Part shown: piece after piece, positions 11,999-24,339 of the stretch
Position numbering within the stretch: the stretch's first letter is position 1
Layout: every line of letters starts with the position of its first letter
NCBI RefSeq assembly: GCF_947623445.1
Contig: NC_135248.1
Location: 3,534,977 to 3,598,976, forward strand
Direction of reading: 5' to 3'
DNA: 64,000 nt
From: Clavelina lepadiformis
Lineage: Eukaryota > Chordata > Ascidiacea > Aplousobranchia > Clavelinidae
Made by a program: the position numbers and the translations under genes
Notes under the pieces: model-generated
Database searches by the model: none
What the model was told of the DNA's origin: nothing
Seen by the model: only the letters and a program-made list of their open reading frames with translations

Positions 11999-14900
11999 AA
12001 TTTGCAGCTTTTACAGGATTAGTAGCTGATATGCAGATGCAGGGGAAATTTGTTGTTATAGATTTGAACTTGTGAACGCATTATTTTATTAATCAAATAT
12101 TATCACAATTTCTTTAAAGGCAATGGAACTGGTCAATGACTAACATCCTCTGTTTAGACATTTTGCAGTTAAACTAAAAATCGCTCATCAGCGTCAATGC
12201 ATCTCTTGTACATGTCATAATTAGCTTTTCCTTCAAACTGTATTATATTGTTCTGCTGTAAATATGTTTGGCACTTTCACGCATTTCATGCATTTACTGG
12301 TTGGTATTGCGGATTAGAGTATGACGTCATCATGACAATTATTTCAAATCACTCTGATAATATAATTTACATGGCAAATTTTATCTTTTGGAACCAATTC
12401 AATATTTTTTGTTCCAGAATTGAGTTTCCTTCAGTTTGATCTGCGTTGACGCGATCACTTGTTTTTGTTTTGATATTGATTCTAATTACAGAGACACAAG
12501 TAACTTTATAATTGTAGCTGTTGATATATCGTACTGGTGGTCTACCACGCCTTTGTTTAGAACCGATCATAATTCGCCCTATAAATTCTTTGCAACGACT
12601 CATCGATTAAGCAGATTGGGCTCGCTGATTTAGAAAGCGACTAACTATCTTTGTACTCAAACACCATATGCTTAAGATTACATGGGAAGCGTGGAAATAA
12701 AGATGGGCTATGTAGTCGAGCATGCAAGCGTCGCAAGGGTAAAATGGTAGTTTGATGAAAGTGGCTTAGTGAGAGGTTGGCAATGTTCTTACAACATTAA
12801 GATTAGGCACTTTTATAAACATTTTGATTAAGTTTTTTTTAGGAAGATAATGTCATTGCCTACACTTTAAGTGTTTGTGAACCTCCGTTTTATAACTATC
12901 AATCCAAATCTCACTTGAAAAACTTTCGATCTGAATTCTAACAAATTCAGTAAAAGAGAAACAAACAAACAAACCGGCTGTTGTGCCATCATACTAAGAA
13001 TATGTAGCTACATTTAGCGGCAAACAATTTCCATGCTCAAGTCAAGCTTTCCATTGGCTTTTGGTTGTTGCAACAAGTTCGTTTTAAATTGATATATTGA
13101 GTACAGATTATACCAAAGCTGTTACCATCGTTTTATAGAATAATGCAACGCATCATCACTCAGTAAATGCAAAATTTTACAATACATTCCAGTGATAAAG
13201 CTAACACCAACGTTGGTAACAAGATGGTAGTCATACACGTAGAGCCTAATTGCCATACGAATCTAAAAGATTTTGAAATAATTTAATGTGAAAACTAGCG
13301 TGATTATTTTTGGCCATTTGGACGCCAAACAAGCGGGTTTTCATACGATCCCAGAAAATAATGTCGCAATAACTACCGTATATCATAAAAAATATTTAAG
13401 TACAAGTTTGTATAGCCACTGTACTTTTTTATGTCAAAATTATTATTTACCTGCATTGTTAAAGGACAAAGTTTCTATTTTATCACTTGACCGATAACCA
13501 ATGAACATGACCAATGACCGATTCCATAAGCGTGAGGGCACCACCGAAATGACAATGATAAATATCTCATATGTGTGACGTATAGAAGTACAACAAACTG
13601 CAAATCGAAAGTGAAACAAACATTAAATAAAATTATATGACCTCAGTAGCGATATCAGATGTCTCATTCTGATGCTGTGGCTACCACTCTCGTCTCGACC
13701 TATCTGCCAGCTTAGTGCAAGATTAGCCAGTCACGGATCCTGCTGGCGTACTTCGCAAATATTTTGAACCAAGCGGTCAACGGCTATCACATGGAGGGAT
13801 GAAATGCGCCATGGCGGTCAACGGTGATTTGTGGCGGAAGAACAACTACGGAGGTTCAGAGACCGTAATCCCTGGTGCGGAAAATAGCTGACAACCTAGC
13901 ACACTATTTAGTCAAGATAGTTTTCTACGCGATAAATACAGATCATTATCTATTCTATTATTGCTGCTACATGAACTGAACGCTTCTTTCAATCACATAA
14001 TTTCGTCTATTCGCGTTAAAAATCAACGAAATAAAATGAGCAATAAAACCGCTCAAAACAGCGACATATCATTAAACAGCTTCGTGGTTCTACGCCGCCA
14101 AAAGAAATTGCACAGGCACTTAATTGAGAAGCAGAAGGGTTTAATGTCATTCCTTATAGTAGTAGTACAAGTATGTGAACACACAGGCTTTGCTATACTG
14201 TAATGCTATGACATAAAGAAAGACACGTAAAGAAGTGTGTTTGTGAATATATAGAATTTGTTCTGCATATGCAAGCAATTAAACAAACCATTGATAAAAA
14301 ATATTCACAGCGTAATTAATACTTAATCTTTTAAACAGACTCATGTATGCCATAATCCCAATAACTGCAATTATGTGCTTAATAATACTTGATAAAGCAG
14401 CTTGGAAAATGCACACCTGAGAAAGATGGAGAGTAAGAAATATGAAAGCGCAATTCAGACCTGTCGTTCATTACAGACAAATGTTCAGATGTAGATAAAC
14501 ACGCAACATACTTCGAAATCTACTTGTAAGTCACACAGGCCAGTCGTATAAACACCCATGCAAAATATTTACAACCGTTGTAAGGCAAGAAATGAAGCAT
14601 TGTGATAAAGAACAATGAAAAATCATGGATAAAAGCTATAAAAGTTAAAATCTGAGACAAAGGTTCACAGCATAAACATATTGAAGTTGTGAATATTGTG
14701 TACTTTTGTACTGCAAAACTATTTGTAACATAAACCGTTTGGGTGATAAATCTAACATTGATTGCTGTGAGGATATCCTGGAAGGACTGGACAGTACCAA
14801 CTCAACAATAAAAATGAATGAGTCAATGTGGTAAAACACGTCCAGATTACGTACGAGTGTGAATGCATTGTATAGTTACTGATATATATGAATCGATAAA

Positions 14901-15018
14901 ATTAACTGTATAAAGATCTACACAGTGTGACATCGCGTTCTCGTAAGACTGGTGTGGGCAAGAAGATGTTCGGGAATCTGGGCTCCAATCCTATTTACAG
15001 TGATAGTTTGCAGCATTA
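11999..15018. other. intergenic, no gene recognised
   Basis: No gene is recognised. A minus-strand frame at 12367-12603 carries an RRGRPPVRY stretch recalling basic tails of LINE or DNA-binding proteins, but nothing around it supports a domain. A GC-richer block at 13650-13900 contains two copies of GCGGTCAACGG about 50 bp apart and looks like an unassigned repeat fragment. Confidence 0.45.
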
Positions 15019-15026
15019 GATTACAC

Positions 15027-15335
15027 CAGGCATGTGCAACCTTTTTCACTGGAGGGCCAAATACAAAATTTTGAATGACAACGCGGGCCACATGATTTTT
15101 TCAGAAAAAATTAGTATCATAAAACGACTTTCCTATGCAGTTTATATAGTTAAGAAATAGATTTAATGTAGTCCACGACACGAAAATGCGAAAATTTCCA
15201 TTGCTTTGATGTAAACTGCATCAAATAGTGATGGCTAGTATGAACTTCTAACATTTTTCTGAGCACCACGCAGGCCGCTTGGAACAACCTGGCGGGCCGC
15301 AGTGCGGCCCGCGGGCCACTGGTTGCACATGTCTG
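15027..15335. mobile_element. hAT-type MITE with perfect 8-bp target duplication
   Basis: A 309-bp element is bounded by inverted ends, CAGGCATGTGCAACC on the left and GGTTGCACATGTCTG on the right. It is flanked by the identical 8-mer GATTACAC at 15019-15026 and 15336-15343. The size, CAG/CTG ends and 8-bp duplication fit non-autonomous hAT elements. It has no coding potential, but GGGCC and GCGGGCC blocks lie near both ends. It sits just past the stop codon of MFSD1-B, in its likely 3' untranslated region, 44 bp downstream of the stop. Confidence 0.92.
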
Positions 15336-15386
15336 GATTACACCAACGGCTCATCCCAGTAGAAACTATTTAACTGTATTGATTGC

Positions 15387-18300
15387 TTACCGTGAATAGT
15401 ATCGATTACGAATGCCAAAAGCAGTTCTTGGTCTCCTGAGCTCCGGATCAGGAAGGCAAAGCTCCTCCTTTGCCACCTCTTCCTCTTGGGATGCTTCCCT
15501 GTGATTGAAAAGATGTAATTTTCAATAATGACGAGCTTTAACATGAAAAACGCATGTTTTAGGAGCAATATTTCAACTGGAAACTGCATGTTTTATAAAA
15601 ACGGACTTACACCACAGATTCACAATCAGATTTCTCTTTCCGCTTCCTGGCAGATAAATTCAGGTCACAGCTTTTCACAACATCAACAAAATAGAGCAAG
15701 AGCGTGGCTATGAGGGCAGCTAAACACCAATCATGTGATTAATTAGTGAAGAAAACATTGCTCAGCTGTATGTAGCATAAGTGGAAGACCTTATTTGGTT
15801 CAGCAGTATTGTCTCATTCAGCAGAAATTCTCCACTAAATCGAATGACTCATTTAGTTCAAATGCCAGCATACAGCAAACTTAGTAAAACTATCTCAAGT
15901 AAATAACGTATTTGTACATAAACATTGGAACAGCTTTAACAGGTTAACACACACAAATAGAACGCATATAAACATTCTTATGTAATTGTTATGCATTTGT
16001 AAACTGAATACTATCTACAGCATGAACTCAAAAAGTATTACAACAATAAAAAAGGCCAAATATTTACAAAAAATAACATACCACTGACACAGATACAAAA
16101 GAATATTTCAAGCATAAAATATCCACTTGAATCCAATATTAATCCAGAAACCTGGGATATAACTGCAAGCCCAAGATTCTGAATCGACTGCATGCTGAAA
16201 AGACATGGAAATTTTAAACATCACAGCAATCAATCAGCATCATTTTCAAGACACTGGTTTTGTAATTTAGATGTTAAAAAGTCCAAATATTACATTTTAG
16301 CAGCTACCGCAACAAAAAATTGATACTACAAATGTAGGTTTAAGTTTACAAGAATTAATATTTACAATCCATAAGCAGTGGCAAGTTGATGTAATGGGAC
16401 CACGTACGAAACCATGGGCCACAGCGCACAAGCAAGCAATGAATAAGATACACCCATTACACACTGCAAAAAAAATGTGAAGTGAAATTTTGTAAATGAT
16501 ACTTGCTAATTATCCAGCTATGAGAGCTAAAACAGCAGTTACAATATAAAGAAACAGGTTCAAAGGTGTTAATAGTTACTTTCTCCAAAACTTTCTAATA
16601 ACCACTTACCATTGCAAACCATGGATTTAAAAAGGTAAAACCAAGAAGACCATGACTAAACAATGTTGTTAAAACAGCAATGAGAACCCAGGAAATGTTG
16701 TAACCAAGCCGATCGACCAAAAACCCAAGCACTGGTGAACATGGGGCAGATAGGATGTAAACAATGCTGGAAAAATTAATGCAATGTTTATTCCTGCTGG
16801 TACCATAGGCAAAAATACTCAAAGTTGATTATTTTGGTTCACACTGCAGTAAATTTTACTGCGCATTTGTATACAAGTGGTTATGAGGAAAAATATTTAA
16901 AAACTTAAGCCTGTTGTTTGCAATTTACCTGTTCACTGCACTTGATTGAGTTGGAGAAAAACCAAACTTTTCTTCAAACAGCACTCTTTTAAAAGTACAA
17001 AACAGAGTTATGAACAATCACACAGTATAAGAACCATACATGAATGAAAAAGCAAGAATAGTCATGACAGAACATTAGAAAAATTAGTGCAATGCAACAC
17101 ATTTGTTGATCTCACTTTCCCAGCCCAATAAAAGGAAACACTGCAACGTAGTAGCCAACACATATTAAAAATATTAGCCAGAGCTGCAGTGGGAAATCTT
17201 TGACATCTGTGAACTTGACCACTTCTTCTTGTCCGGTCTTTTCCCGACCGAGCATTCGTTCAGCACGCCTGTCAAGATAGGCCAGTAACAATGCACAACC
17301 CAGTGAGAATATGCAAGTTATTGCAGCTGTGAAGGTAAATGACAGCAGCCGTGAGGGTCAATATATTGCTGTGGAAGGATTTTTCACACTATACCACATG
17401 ATTAGAATAGGTTGTTGCTGATGAATAACACAATGTTTGAGGTTTTCTTGACCTCGTGGTTTAATGGAAAATTGAAGAACAAAATGAACCAGAACAAAAT
17501 ATTTTGCATTGAACAATATTCTATTATGGCAATTTCTATAATCAAGTATGTTCTGAACAAAGTGCATTGGACAAGACAAAATCACAATATCGAGTGCTGA
17601 ATTGAATCTGCATATTTTGTAACAGGACTATAGTGATAAATATTTCATGCTGTAAACAAATTGAATCTGGGAGAAAAACATTAATTCAATTTGAAGCACT
17701 ATTTACTTAAAACTTGTTTTGTGTATTCTATTGGTTCAAAGCGGTTTACGTTTTATCTATGGAAAGCTTGTGTTACCTAATCACCTCAGATTACACATGA
17801 AAACAAACATTCTGCAGATAAAATACCTAGAAAGAGAGATATGCCAAGAGTGCGATCAGATGAGAACGTATTTTCCACCCAGTCATACACAGGTACCATC
17901 AGATTCATATTCACCGTACTTCCCTGAATGGGAGAAATGAAAAGGATATTAAGTTCTCAATCTAGTGTTCATTGTGTTGTGCTCTTGGTGCAACCTATTT
18001 TTTTGCAATATTACTAGGACCTAATTGTCCTTTGTTAGTATAACCTAATTCTTTAACCTACTGTACTTGTCTTTATTTGTGCAACCCACTACCATGAGAG
18101 TGTAACCTTGTATTTAAACACAATAAAACCGTTTGAATTGTGACATTATTAACAAAATGACATAGTGCATATGTTTTAGAATGTAGTATGTTTGCAACAA
18201 TTTCCAAGAATTTAACAAATCGTGTACTAAACATATCATATATGAGCAAGTATATCATTGTTTATTTAATTTAGCACGTTTTGCTGACGATATTTTGGTT

Positions 18301-19098
18301 ATCTAACATCAAGCAACGTTTGGAAATTTAGCAACTATTGAAATATATACACAGTTAAAAATAATAACAGTGTTAGGACATTAAGAAAATTTATATGCTT
18401 ACAATTCTGGCCATGCTCAATTGTAGACCAAACACCAGGTTCAAATCTTTCTCTTTAAACCATAAAACAGCGTAAGTATTTTGAGCCACAGCCAGTGATT
18501 CGCCTCCAATTCCAAATATAAATCGCCCCACATCCATTAGCCATAGCTTTTCCACTGTAGCTCCTATACATAACAGTGACAACATAAGAGTGATACCGAT
18601 AGTTTTGTATCCTTTAGATAAATAGCAATAAAATGAGATTCAATGAATGATTTTTTTAACTTTGTTAGTGTAAATCCTTTGCGCATGCTACCTAACAACT
18701 ACTTGCACAATTGGATCACAATGATTCGACAATAACTAAATGCTTGTGATAGATTTTAGACTAAATTTGTAGCAGGAGTAAATGGCAGAATTTTAAAAAG
18801 TGCTGCTAAAGAAAAAGACATACAATTATATATACATCTATGCAACGCATAAATCTAAGGGTATATATGTCGATTTGCATGTAAATAGAAATTATACAGC
18901 AATGCAGCGTTGCAAAATATTGCAACATACTTACCAAGAGCATAAATAAGTTGGCCAATAAGAACAAAAACGCTGAAAATTATGCTACCCAGTCTTACTC
19001 CAAAGACTCTGTCTAACAAAAAGCCACCAAAAAAGCACAACACCACATTTGGCCATGAATACCTGAAACACATAACAAATTCACATCGCATTTTAAAT

Positions 19099-19135
<37 letters not shown>

Positions 19136-19615
19136 CAATTGTTCAGATATTTTGTTCAATTGTGCCTACCATGCATAAAGTTGCATAAATGCTACTTCAT
19201 TGATATCCAAATCTTGACGTATCTGGTTATGTAATGCTGCTGGCGTGTCATAACAGAAGTAACTTCCTGAAGTTTTAGAAAAGAAATGGTAAAATGAGGA
19301 AAGTTTTGAACTTAAATGAAAACGTTGTACATTTTAACAAAAAACACTTTTATACTCCTTACTTGCTTAATTAGCTTGCTACCAAGATTTCTTTGCATGT
19401 TAGCAAACTTTATTGAAATCAAACTATTACTACAACAACTATATACACGGTAACTTGCCAAAGCTGAGAAAGCACATCAGTGTGAGCACAATCATTCGGT
19501 GGCTGAAACTAGTAGGATCTTTAATGCTACAAGTGAAACGTTTCGTTTCACGTACAACTATCACGGTCGCATTTCCCCCATTTGTGAGGAGCGGTTCTTT
19601 CTCATCTTTATCCAT
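15387..19615 (-). CDS. MFSD1: MFSD1 lysosomal MFS transporter, paralogue B, complete
   Basis: Twelve exons give 498 residues, close to vertebrate MFSD1: 19459-19615, 19170-19266, 18935-19062, 18403-18563, 17827-17923, 17116-17326, 16929-16985, 16610-16766, 16366-16463, 16082-16194, 15611-15719 and 15387-15498. MFSD1 is a twelve-helix lysosomal transporter, reported to export dipeptides and to need the partner GLMP. Diagnostic segments include SYFCYDTPAAL, YSWPNVVLCFFGGFL, RFIFGIGGESLAVAQNTYAV, STVNMNLM, FTDVKDFPLQLWL, CALWPMVSYVVP and MQSIQNLGLA. The N-terminus has EKEPLL, a lysosomal dileucine-type signal. The tail is charged and ends in NRYYSR. All introns are GT-AG except intron 1, which starts with GCAAGT at 19458. 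Its start codon lies 249 bp after the PIF1 stop, and a TTTTTTATAG acceptor sits 23 nt before the ATG. Confidence 0.95.
19105..19132. repeat. (TA)n microsatellite
   Basis: About 13 TA units lie in intron 2 of MFSD1-B. The tract is probably length-variable between individuals. Confidence 0.9.
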
Positions 19616-19637
19616 GTCACTTTTAAAAGCATTAAAA

Positions 19638-19660
19638 TCTATAAAAAATCTAAGACCTTC
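19638..19660 (-). promoter_or_regulatory. candidate splice or trans-splice acceptor before MFSD1-B
   Basis: Read on the minus strand, a T-rich run ends in ATAG at 19639, 23 nt before the MFSD1-B start codon and about 226 nt after the PIF1 stop. In ascidians many mRNAs, including downstream operon genes, receive a spliced leader at such a site. It could also be an ordinary 5' UTR acceptor. Confidence 0.45.
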
Positions 19661-19864
19661 TTCACTTTGACTTTTAAGCTGTAAAAATAGTGCCTAAATA
19701 AATCAATCGTTCCACTTGGTTACGTAATGGCAGTGAATAAAAAACACAACTGACACACAAACTTTCAAATGAGTTTAAAAATTGGCAAGGTACACAACAA
19801 GAATACTACTACAGGCCGTAGGATAAAAAAGGTACACAAACTATAGATGTTCCACAATTTCACT

Positions 19865-21733
19865 TCAAAATGACTGAATCGCTCGAATTTCACATTTCTG
19901 TTGCATGCGAAGATGACGATAAAAACGTAAAACATCAACACTTGATCGTACGCAAGATGCATTAAAGTCAAGCACACGTAAACCTTTCAAAGATTTTGCA
20001 CGGGACAGGGCTACGTATGCCTGACCGTTTTCAAACACCCTTGAAAGAGACATTTCAACACAATCAAGGGACATTCCTTGACTTTTATGAATTGAGATTG
20101 CCCATGCAAGCTTCAGTGGAAGTTGTTTCCGAAAAGCAGTGATGTCACTGGAAATTTTTAAAGAATAACTCTCATATTTTATCGCTTTTTCTGGACCAGA
20201 CAGGAAGCGAATAACTGGAATTCGTACCTCCGTGTTTGTAAAAGAAACAACAATTCCTCGAGCACCATTAACCAAACCATTAGTGACGTCTATATTTTTT
20301 GTTAACATTACTTGAGCACCAACTTTAAGCTCAATGGATTGCGTATCTGGCAAAAGTTTGTCTAATATTGAAGAGAAAGCAGTTGAACTGTCAATTGCTT
20401 GAAAAGTCTTTGAGTCACCAGAAAGCTGATGTAAATAATATTCATTGGTCTGCTTAACAGTTTTAATGTGGGTGCAAAGTTTTGTTGCTGTGATGCCATT
20501 ATGTTCGGTTTTATTGGAAGCTGTAGCCTTTAGCAGTGCAATTGATTTAGGGTCACATTTTCCAATACGAATGTCTTGCAAGACTTGAATAAGTCTGTCA
20601 TCTGTCTGGCGATAAATCTTGTGCAGCTCCCAGTTATACTCAATGCATTTCTGCCAGGATTTCGCCTGAAAGCAAAATTTCTTCTTAACAGTGCTTTTTG
20701 ACACTGGAGGAAGCTGAAAAAAGTCCCCACATATTATCAGTTGAATTCCACCAAATGGATCAGTGCTACCACGAACTGCTCTTGCTATGGCTTCGATGCA
20801 ATCAAAAAAATCGGCATCAATCATGGATATTTCATCAATGATCAAATGTTTGCATGTCTTCCATTGCCTTGCAACTACCTTGTGATTACGAACGCAGGTG
20901 ATGGCTTGATTAAATGGCATAGATTCCTTGATGCCAACAAATGAGTGTAATGTCATGCCACCAATGTGACAAGCTGCAACTCCTGTACTGGCGATAACAG
21001 CTGTATGAGATGGCGGTAACATTCCGATAATATGACGCAGCAAAAAGGACTTCCCGGTGCCAGCACTACCAGTGAGAAAAACATTCTTGCCTCTTTTAAT
21101 CATTTTGAGGACATGCTTCTGTTCAATGCTAAGGTTGTCTGTGGGCAGTACTAACATGCGCTTCTTGCTGGGTGGCACATTGGCTGTCTGCTTGCTACCA
21201 GAAGTCATGTTCGTTTGATCTGAAAAAGGTTGTTTTCTTTTCCCACCAGCTGCTTTCTCGTTTATCTTTATTTCATTTTCTTTCCGCATATTGTTAACAG
21301 TATTGATATCTTTTTCATTTATTGGACTGATTTCCTCAAATGCTTTTGGCAAACCAGCAAGAAGTTTTTTCCTTTGTGAGACTTTTCCATTGACCTTAAA
21401 ATTTGCCAACTTAACGGAAAGAACTTGGAAGAAGCGTTTCAAATCTGCAGGAGGGCAATTTGACAGAAGCAACCTCACGTTATGATTGGCCAGAATCAGT
21501 GTGCTTTTACCTTCTTTCATAAATTTTGAGTGAATCTTGACATCCTGCAGGACGTATTTCAAAGGTTCTAGTTTTGCTGACTTTGTAAGAAGAATGACAA
21601 TTTCACGAAATTCATTGCGCCATAGAGAAAGACTTGCTTTTAAATATTTTTGCCTTTTTACGATTTCTTGCCGTTCGTTTAAATTTTCAATATGAACATG
21701 ACAGTTCAATGATAGTTCGCTGCAGTTATCCAT
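19865..21733 (-). CDS. PIF1: PIF1 5'-to-3' DNA helicase
   Basis: One exon of 622 residues encodes the cellular PIF1 helicase, which unwinds DNA and G-quadruplexes in nucleus and mitochondria. Residues 1-135 match the PIF1 N-terminal region of animals (LLLSNCPPADLKRFF). A low-complexity basic linker (about 145-195) follows. Helicase motifs are complete: Walker A GSAGTGKS (222-229), the PIF1 signature around STGVAACHIGGMTLHSF, Walker B DEIS (300-303), CGDFFQLPPV, KLGAQVMLTKN, and near the C-terminus LAWAISIHKSQGMSLD with YVALSRA. Its length is close to human PIF1. No AATAAA or ATTAAA was seen between its stop and the MFSD1-B start, 249 bp downstream on the same strand, which suggests a shared transcript. 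The PIF1-type N-terminus and lack of a Rep domain argue against a Helitron. Confidence 0.96.
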   Translation of the reverse strand: MDNCSELSLNCHVHIENLNERQEIVKRQKYLKASLSLWRNEFREIVILLTKSAKLEPLKYVLQDVKIHSKFMKEGKSTLILANHNVRLLLSNCPPADLKRFFQVLSVKLANFKVNGKVSQRKKLLAGLPKAFEEISPINEKDINTVNNMRKENEIKINEKAAGGKRKQPFSDQTNMTSGSKQTANVPPSKKRMLVLPTDNLSIEQKHVLKMIKRGKNVFLTGSAGTGKSFLLRHIIGMLPPSHTAVIASTGVAACHIGGMTLHSFVGIKESMPFNQAITCVRNHKVVARQWKTCKHLIIDEISMIDADFFDCIEAIARAVRGSTDPFGGIQLIICGDFFQLPPVSKSTVKKKFCFQAKSWQKCIEYNWELHKIYRQTDDRLIQVLQDIRIGKCDPKSIALLKATASNKTEHNGITATKLCTHIKTVKQTNEYYLHQLSGDSKTFQAIDSSTAFSSILDKLLPDTQSIELKVGAQVMLTKNIDVTNGLVNGARGIVVSFTNTEVRIPVIRFLSGPEKAIKYESYSLKISSDITAFRKQLPLKLAWAISIHKSQGMSLDCVEMSLSRVFENGQAYVALSRAKSLKGLRVLDFNASCVRSSVDVLRFYRHLRMQQKCEIRAIQSF

Positions 21734-24339
21734 GAAATTTTTAACAGCATGTAAACAGTTTTACCACAAAACTATGCTATAAACCATTACAAACACATGT
21801 TCATACAACAATAAAACAACCACCCAAGTTCCTGAAATAAATGAGTTATACTTAACCACTACAGGATACCCTACATTGGCAATGCAACAAACATACCCTG
21901 ACGTCAAACTGGACCTTTTTCACTTTTTTAAACGAAAGGGGGAGGTGCAACAGTTTGTATATGAATACAAACAAGATGCAGCAATGTGAAAAAGACAGTT
22001 ATGGGCCGATAGAAGAAACAGATTAACAAACTAACATAGCTTATAAGCTATTTTACCAACATGCGAAACATATTGTTAACATACTTTTTAAGCTCCACGC
22101 GCTAACTTGTGAGATGGTGACTAAGGTTAGCAAGTTAATGTAAAATTCGACGCTTGGGTTTGTTTATGTTAATATATTACTGCATTATGTACTACGACGG
22201 TAACCATGAAACTAACACAGTTATCATAAAGCATAGGTTAAACGCAAACCTTATTGATAAATTTTGCTTTTGTGAGTCCTATATTCAACTGCTATTTGCA
22301 ACATATTACTTTGGCAACACTAGCTTTGAATGATTTACTAAACATTTCAAATGAGATATATTTTAGCTTATACAACTTGAGGAAAGTGGCATGAAAACCT
22401 GTTGCTTTAATGTTACAATAAGCTTGGCTGAAAAATGGTAAGTTTCATGGTCCGCTTTGGCGATATTACAAACTGTGACAGTAATAAGAATATAAAATAA
22501 AATTGCTGTCTCAATTCTAAAAGAAAAGCTTCAGTTTAATTAGAAAACTTTCAATATGTCAGTACGTTTTATGAAGTGACTATTTTACCGACATCCATTT
22601 TCCAAAGTTGTACAATCATAATAACTGTGACCGTCATATTTACGCTGATAAGTATATTAACTCTCATTTTTGACGAGGGAAAAAAGAAATGCAGTGGCAT
22701 AATGGTTAGTGATTGGGACCTTTTGCTTTTAAATCTTCTTAACGATGGGCTATTTTTTTGTTCAAATTTATTTTTGATATATACCGGCTACTGAATTTGG
22801 TAACGGCTAGCGGCTGCTAGCCGATGATGCAACGGGTATTTTCAACAAACAACCAGTCTTCTTGCATGTTTTAAGCCTTACGACTTTGCTACGTTTTTTT
22901 CCGGTTGTTGATTAAGTATCTTCCTGTGCGCATTGTTTGTTACCGGTAGTCCTGTAGTCGGATACCTCCAATCCAGAAGGCCAGACTGCGGAATTTGAAA
23001 TAGGTGCACTCAATATCGCTTTTCATGAGATTCAGTGCCGCACTTAAGGTGCATTATTTTTCACTTAATGACTTGGACAGAACTTCTGTCTGTGCACTCA
23101 ATTTTCAATTTACTTAAAAATTGAATAAGTAAACTAGGCCTAGTGTACATTACTGTGTAATTGCGCACTTCTAGGCCTAGTACGTCTGAGCATTTTTTTG
23201 CGCTCCGCAATTGTCGTTTTCGGTTGTTTGGCGCACCCAAAATCTTGCTGAAAACGGCAAAACTCTGTATTCCGCCTGGAACGGACGTATCGCATCCAAG
23301 TATATATACCAATAAAAACAATAGGCCAATACTCGCAGGATCAAATTAAAAGTTGCATGCCTTAACTTAGCGATTGCAACTAAATGGTATTTTTTTTTTT
23401 TTTTTTTTTTTGGTGGCCAATACGGGCCAATAATGGTATTGCATTCCATTAGCAGCAATTCTTCACTACGCTACAATTAACGGCAGAACTTTAAACCACG
23501 TTCAAACTTACCAACTCGCGACCACTTGACCAACCAAACAAAGCCAAAAAATTAGAATAGAAGGCGGTTCTCCCATTTTTAAAGACCGATGGTCACGTGC
23601 ACAAACAAATAACTCTTTAGCGCCACTATCCCACAATCTTTTTTGTTACATTTTACATCCTCACCTATAGATATCTTATTTACACATACCACTCGGTGCA
23701 TAGTAAATACTGCAGCAAATAGCTTACCTCCCTTGGGCCATAAGATTTTTACGTCTTCATTCCATTTCGTTTATTGCATTTCCTTATGTGCTACTACGTT
23801 GTATACGTCAAAAAATCATTGCATACGGCGTTTCAAAGTGTACAACATAAATTGGAAGCTATTGCAGGTATAAATATGAGAATTAATATAAATATACCGG
23901 AAACTTAGACTAAAAATTTTTAAAAACTTTTGGCCTCTTCTCAACGCAGTTTCAAATACAACATTGTCTGCAACCACTGACTGATATAAAGATAAAACCT
24001 TAGTTCTTGTATTTCTCTGGAAGTCGATTAAGCGCAGCCTTAACAGAAGTTTTTCAAAATTTTGGAAAACTTCTAATTTTACCAAAACAGAAATCTAAAT
24101 GTAAAAATATGCAGTTACTAGGAGTACCATATTTTTATCACTCAAAAGGAAGTTACGTAACGCCACCACACGCTCGCACAGTGCGGTATTTGGGATTGCG
24201 TTGTGGAGAGAAAGACAAATGTTTTTAAAAGCAATACCTAACATTTCCGCATTACTAAACTCGCCAAAATAGTTACTACATAGTATACATTACTAACTCG
24301 CCAGAGTTAAAAAATTTGAAGGTTTTACCATCAAAAATG
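21734..24339. other. intergenic, no gene recognised
   Basis: This interval separates the PIF1 start from the metallothionein region. It holds a 22-nt T run at 23390-23411 and a small inverted motif around 22805-22822 (GGCTAGCGGCTGCTAGCC). A 72-codon hydrophobic frame at 22576-22794 has no support. The PIF1 promoter should lie near 21750-21950. Confidence 0.45.
23390..23411. repeat. poly(T) tract
   Basis: Twenty-two consecutive T residues, possibly the A-tail of a decayed retroposon on the minus strand, though no body is recognisable. Confidence 0.85.

Noticed and set aside
12367-12603. LINE-like basic tail (RRGRPPVRY)
   Set aside because: Only one short motif; no reverse transcriptase, endonuclease or tail around it.
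19865-21733. PIF1-like helicase as part of a Helitron transposon
   Set aside because: It has the cellular PIF1 N-terminal region and animal PIF1 length, and no Rep nuclease, OTU domain or CTRR-type end nearby.
22576-22794. 72-codon hydrophobic frame as a small membrane protein
   Set aside because: T-rich sequence makes hydrophobic frames by chance, and no homologue or expression signal is evident.
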